Below are positions 60,099-64,000 of a stretch of DNA of 64,000 bases, piece after piece (position 1 is the stretch's first letter; every line of letters starts with the position of its first letter). The notes beneath the pieces are model-generated. The model did no database searches. It was not told the origin of the DNA and saw only the letters and a list, made by a program, of their open reading frames with translations. The position numbers were made by a program, and so were the translations under genes. Location: contig OY751491.1 in the NCBI GenBank assembly GCA_963565915.1, forward strand, positions 3,782,001-3,846,000, in the 5' to 3' direction. The stretch is from Entoloma clypeatum (Eukaryota > Basidiomycota > Agaricomycetes > Agaricales > Entolomataceae).

Positions 60099-63000
60099 CT
60101 AGTTTTTAAGTAATCCAAAGTACGGGATAAACTTGCTAAAGAGGACTCTCCCCAGATTTTTAGTTAAAAGGTCTGCAGGGTTATTCACTCCTTCGATGAA
60201 TTCGACCGTAATGATGCCTTCGGATACTTTTTCTCTGACGAAGTGGAATCGCACGTCAATGTGCTTGGACCGCTTTTCAGTTACAGGGTTGGATGCGATA
60301 AAGACGGAGCCATTGTTATCTCCATAGATCGGGACTGATCCGATCTGCATCCCAAGTTCGGCAAGCATGCTTCTAAGCCATGTCACTGCGCGACTGCAAT
60401 CTGATAGCGCCATGTATTCTGCTTCCGTGGAAGAGAGGGCAATGGTTTTTTGCGCCGATGAAACCCATGTTACTGCTCCAGATGCCAGCGATACGAAGTA
60501 ACCAGTGGTGGACTTCCTGGTGTTTTCGTCTGACGCCCAATCGGAGTCTGTGAATGCGTAGATTCCTTTCCCAGAATCACCATCGTACATGATCGCGTAA
60601 TTTTTTGTCGCCCTCAAATACCTGCAAATATCCCTTGCCACTTCTAAATGGCGTTTGGTAGGGTTTGCGGAGAATTGGGACATTTTGATTACGGCGAAAC
60701 AAATGTTGGGTCTTGTCCCGATCATTAAGTACAATAGTGACCCGATGACGGATTGGTACTTGGATCTGAGTTCCGCATTGGGTTCATCTTCAGACTTCAT
60801 GGGTTTGTAGCCCATCGGGAGTGGGGTATGGGTCGCATTAGATTCGCTCATCCCCATGCGTGCGAGAATTTTCTCAAGGTAGGGTACTTGATCAATGAAG
60901 ATCCGCTTCCCACGTTGCCTTATTTGGATAGAGAGAAATTCTTTCGGTTCCCCATCAGGGACTAGGTGGCCTAGGTCCCTACATTCCCATGTTGTCATGA
61001 AGGCCTTCTTCTTTTCCAGCGTGTATTCCCGGTTTGTGCCGAGAAAAGCAGAGTCATCGACATAAATGACGGCGATCACAGTTTCCCCTTTGGTACTTGT
61101 GTGAATGAAAACTCCCGCATCGGAGTGAAGCCGGGCAAAGCCGAGCTTTTTCATGGAGGAATCGAGTTCCCTCCACCAGGCTAATGCAGCCTGCTTGAGT
61201 CCGTATAGGGCTTTGTATAGTCGGTACACGAGGTTTTCTTTCCCTTTTACTATGTAGCCCTCAGGCTGTCGCATGTAAATTACCTCACGGAGTGTTCCAT
61301 AGAGGAAGGCTGCTGAGACGTCCAAGAGTGTCATGAACCACCCTTCAAGGGCTGTCAATGCCAGAATTAATCGGACTGTCTCGTATCTCACTACTGGTGA
61401 GAAGATCTGATCGAAGTCAATCCCTTCTACCTGTGAGAAACCTTTTGCAACAAGGCGCGCTTTCAAACGCCCGTCGGATTTTTCGTTGTAAACCCATTTG
61501 TTCCTTAGAGCTTTCCTCCCTGTAGGTAGGGGTACTAACTCGGTGATCACCCCGCGGCTTTTGAGCATGTCTAGCTCTTTTCGTTCTGCCGCATACCAAT
61601 CTTCTTTGTTCGGAAGAGAGTATATGTCTTTGTGTGACATTTCGATGATGCCTACTTGGATGGAGATTGCCTCCATTAGGAGATCGTTCATCCATGCCGT
61701 TTGACCGCCCAGTCTACGTCTTCGATCCATTTTTTCAAGATCAGAAGCAGGGGTGTCTTCCCCATAGATGCTGTCTGGCATTCTCCAAACTCGTCGTTCC
61801 CTGATCGGTCGATCTGGTACTTGCTCGGGCTCTGGAGTGGGTACTCGTGGCTCGTCATCGGGTTCGCTACGCGGCAAATCATCGTCTGATTCAGGGTGAT
61901 CCTGTCCAGTGGGAACAGGGTCATGAGGTTTTTCATAATGACTGTCGTTGTCATCGTTTCCGGGGATGAGGTCCTCAAACTCATCAGCCGGTTCTGGGTT
62001 TTCCATTTCTGGATGGTTCTCTGGCAAAGGGTCAATGTGGCATCTAGGGTACTTGCTTTCATCAAAGATAGCTTTCCCACCCATGAAAATTGTATTAGTC
62101 TCAGGATCCATGAAACGGTATCCTTTGACACCTGGCTTTGATCCGAGATAAATCATCAATCAAGATCTAGACTCCAGGGAATTTCTATGTTTTTCTTTTG
62201 GGATATACACATATGCTTGACATCCGAAGACTCTGATGCTTGACATATCGGGGATCTCATTGGTCACCCTGAAGTAAGGGGTATTCCATTCGAGACGCTG
62301 CATGGGGGTTCTGTTGTAGAGAAAAGCTGCATGTTCCAAACAGAATTCCCACCACATAGGTGGTAAGCACGCGTCGAAGCGCAAGGCCTGAGATTTCTCC
62401 CACAGGGTTCGATTTATCCGTTCTGCTCGACCGTTCTGCTGGTGCTGATACGGGAGCGTGACGTCGATCAGAATTCCATGATCGGCAAGTACATCCTTGT
62501 ATTCGTTAAATTCTCCACCTCCATCAACTCGCCATTTCTTAGGAGTGGCGGCGAATTGATTCTGGATCATCGCAAGGAATTGTCGTAGTGCTATGACAGC
62601 ATCCGACTTCTTCCTAAGCAAGACGACCCAGACGTGGGATGAAAAATCGTCCAAAAACGTAAGGAAATATTTGTATTTGTGATATGATGCCGTGGATATT
62701 TGTTTAAGATCAGAATGGATCAGATCAAAGGTTTTTGTTGCCCTTGTTATCGAATTTGGATATGACTGATTTGGCATTTTCCCTTTGAGGCAACCTGTGC
62801 AACTTTCCTGTGATTTCTCACGTACTAGTGTTTCAGGTACCCCTTTGGTACTGGTGGGAATCTTTCGGAGTGCTTGATCATTTGGGTGACCAAGGCGCTT
62901 GTGCCATGTTTCGACAGTGATTTCGCTTGAGATCGCATGGATCTGGTCATAGCGTATTTCAGTGTCTAACCAGTAAATGGTTTGACCAAGGATGTGGGGC

Positions 63001-64000
63001 GAAAACTGGATTTTGCTCAGCCCTTTGGAGATGTTAATTTCTCCACAAGTCCCGTCTACTTTGTAACCATGGTTAAGGAAGACGCCTAGGGACAATAGGC
63101 GTGTGTCCATGTCCGGGATGTAGAACACCGGTCTGAGAAGATGGGTTTTTATTTCCCCATTTAGGGTGTGCCGTACTGGAACGGCCCCAACTCCGAGTAT
63201 TTCCAGTTTCTTCCCTTTAGCTGCAGTTTGGACGAATCGCTTGACCGTGAGGGGTCTATAATATGCGAAGTCCTTAAACTCATAGGTGAAGTGTAAAGAG
63301 GCGCCGGAATCCAGTATCCATTGCGCGCGTTCTTTTTCCTTACAATGTGTACAAGAGGCGAAATGTTTAATATATTTTTTATGTAGATCACTGCTAATGT
63401 GATCTACGCACTCTGTACTGGTACTAGCTAATATATTATACGTCTGTTGAGAGGTATTATTAGCATTCCGCAATTGATAAGGTTCAAGAAAGGGTTTTGA
63501 CGAACCGTCAAGTTCTATCTCATCCTCAAACACATCTGGCCCCATCCGTTCCTGGTCGATGTCCATCATTTTCAGCGATTCTTCTATTGACGGGGCTACG
63601 CGACGCTGTTTAGCCGGCCTTTCGTCGATGTCAGGAATGATGGTATCTAAGATACAGAGGTTTGACCCAGAGGGTTGAGCACCGATCTCTCGGGCGAGTC
63701 TTCGCACCCTCTCATTCTTTTTCCACACAGACGGCTTTCCTGAGGGAAGCCCGGTGTACTGAGAAGGAGGCGGGTTCATGCGTTGCAGGAGAGACTGCAT
63801 TTTCTCCGATTCAGGCTGCGCGGTACTCGTAGTTTTCCCGCGGCCCGTTACAGTGGTGAAGGTAGGTGCATGACGAGGAGGGAGAGGGCAAGGGGCACGT
63901 TGACGAGGAGGAAGAGGACAAGGAGCAGGACGACGAAGGGGTTGCTCAATGGCTGGTGCAATGAACTCGACCATTTCCTCAGCTTGGTCGGAGTCGTTTT
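60099..64000 (-). pseudogene. Copia gag-pol with one nonsense codon (copy 4)
   Basis: Same domain order as copies 1 and 2. The frame is interrupted only by TGA at 62160-62162, just after the integrase, in SLESRS; copies 1 and 2 have an Arg codon CGA there. The N-terminal part (from the window edge to 62160) holds the gag end with a PCPLPPRQRA/PCPLPPRHAP module, retropepsin (ILDSGASLHF), GAG-pre-integrase and integrase; the C-terminal part (62159-60099) holds the linker, reverse transcriptase (YVDD) and RNase H, ending YFGLLKN. The single transition suggests this copy was inactivated recently. Confidence 0.93.

Larger units (their letters stand above)
59724..64000 (-). mobile_element. Copia copy 4, runs off the window
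   Basis: The 3' LTR is at 59724-60033 with AATTG before it. The polyprotein occupies 60099 to the window end, which falls in gag. It belongs to the same subfamily as copy 3. Confidence 0.93.

Overview
The window is nuclear DNA of a filamentous fungus, most likely a basidiomycete of the Agaricomycetes. The evidence is protein-coding genes cut by many 50-65 nt GT-AG introns, a NACHT-type WD40 receptor tail, a heme-thiolate peroxidase (unspecific peroxygenase) gene, an intron-containing tRNA-His, and a dense load of Ty1/copia, Ty3/gypsy, LINE and Tc1 elements. I cannot name the species.

Left 10.3 kb (1-10308) is the gene-rich part. It holds the end of a WD40-repeat gene (1-1377), a seven-exon YIPF1/2-like Golgi membrane protein gene (1720-2969), an intronless caspase-fold protein gene (3712-5274, minus), a five-exon tRNA t6A dehydratase (Tcd1/2-like) gene (5425-7060, minus) that is divergent from a DUF4743/Nudix hydrolase gene (7186-8570), a four-exon heme-thiolate peroxidase gene (8887-9951) and a tRNA-His (10204-10308). 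These are ordinary housekeeping and accessory genes with no shared pathway apparent.

The middle (about 10.5-31 kb) is repeat-rich and gene-poor. A large imperfect palindrome (about 10.98-12.42 kb) carries divergent coiled-coil-like reading frames. It lies inside a putative DNA element whose ends are rich in CGGGTAC. A Tc1/mariner element (12737-14354, TA target duplication, one stop codon in the transposase) sits in that repeat. An intact copia element (15984-21758) has identical LTRs and a 5-bp target duplication. A 4.2-kb fold-back structure (22372-26554) has arms that include a 20-bp minisatellite, and a smaller GGTCC-rich element sits at its centre. Then come an unidentified ORF, a tRNA-derived sequence and a decayed gypsy gag next to tandem LTRs.

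The right half (30.9-64 kb) is a stack of nested retrotransposons. A gypsy element (30930-34589) is cut by a truncated copia copy (34590-36605). A second gypsy of the same family (36886-56415) is inserted in the 50-nt intron of a cysteine-cluster gene. It is itself interrupted by an unrelated gypsy element (37889-45545, in gag) and by a complete copia element (50109-55891, in the pol chromodomain). The target duplications (ATAAA, GAAGT, ATATT) prove the nesting, and LTR divergence falls in the same order as the insertions. To the right lie a solo LTR, a 5'-truncated LINE with a poly(A) tail, and a copia copy with one nonsense codon that runs off the window.
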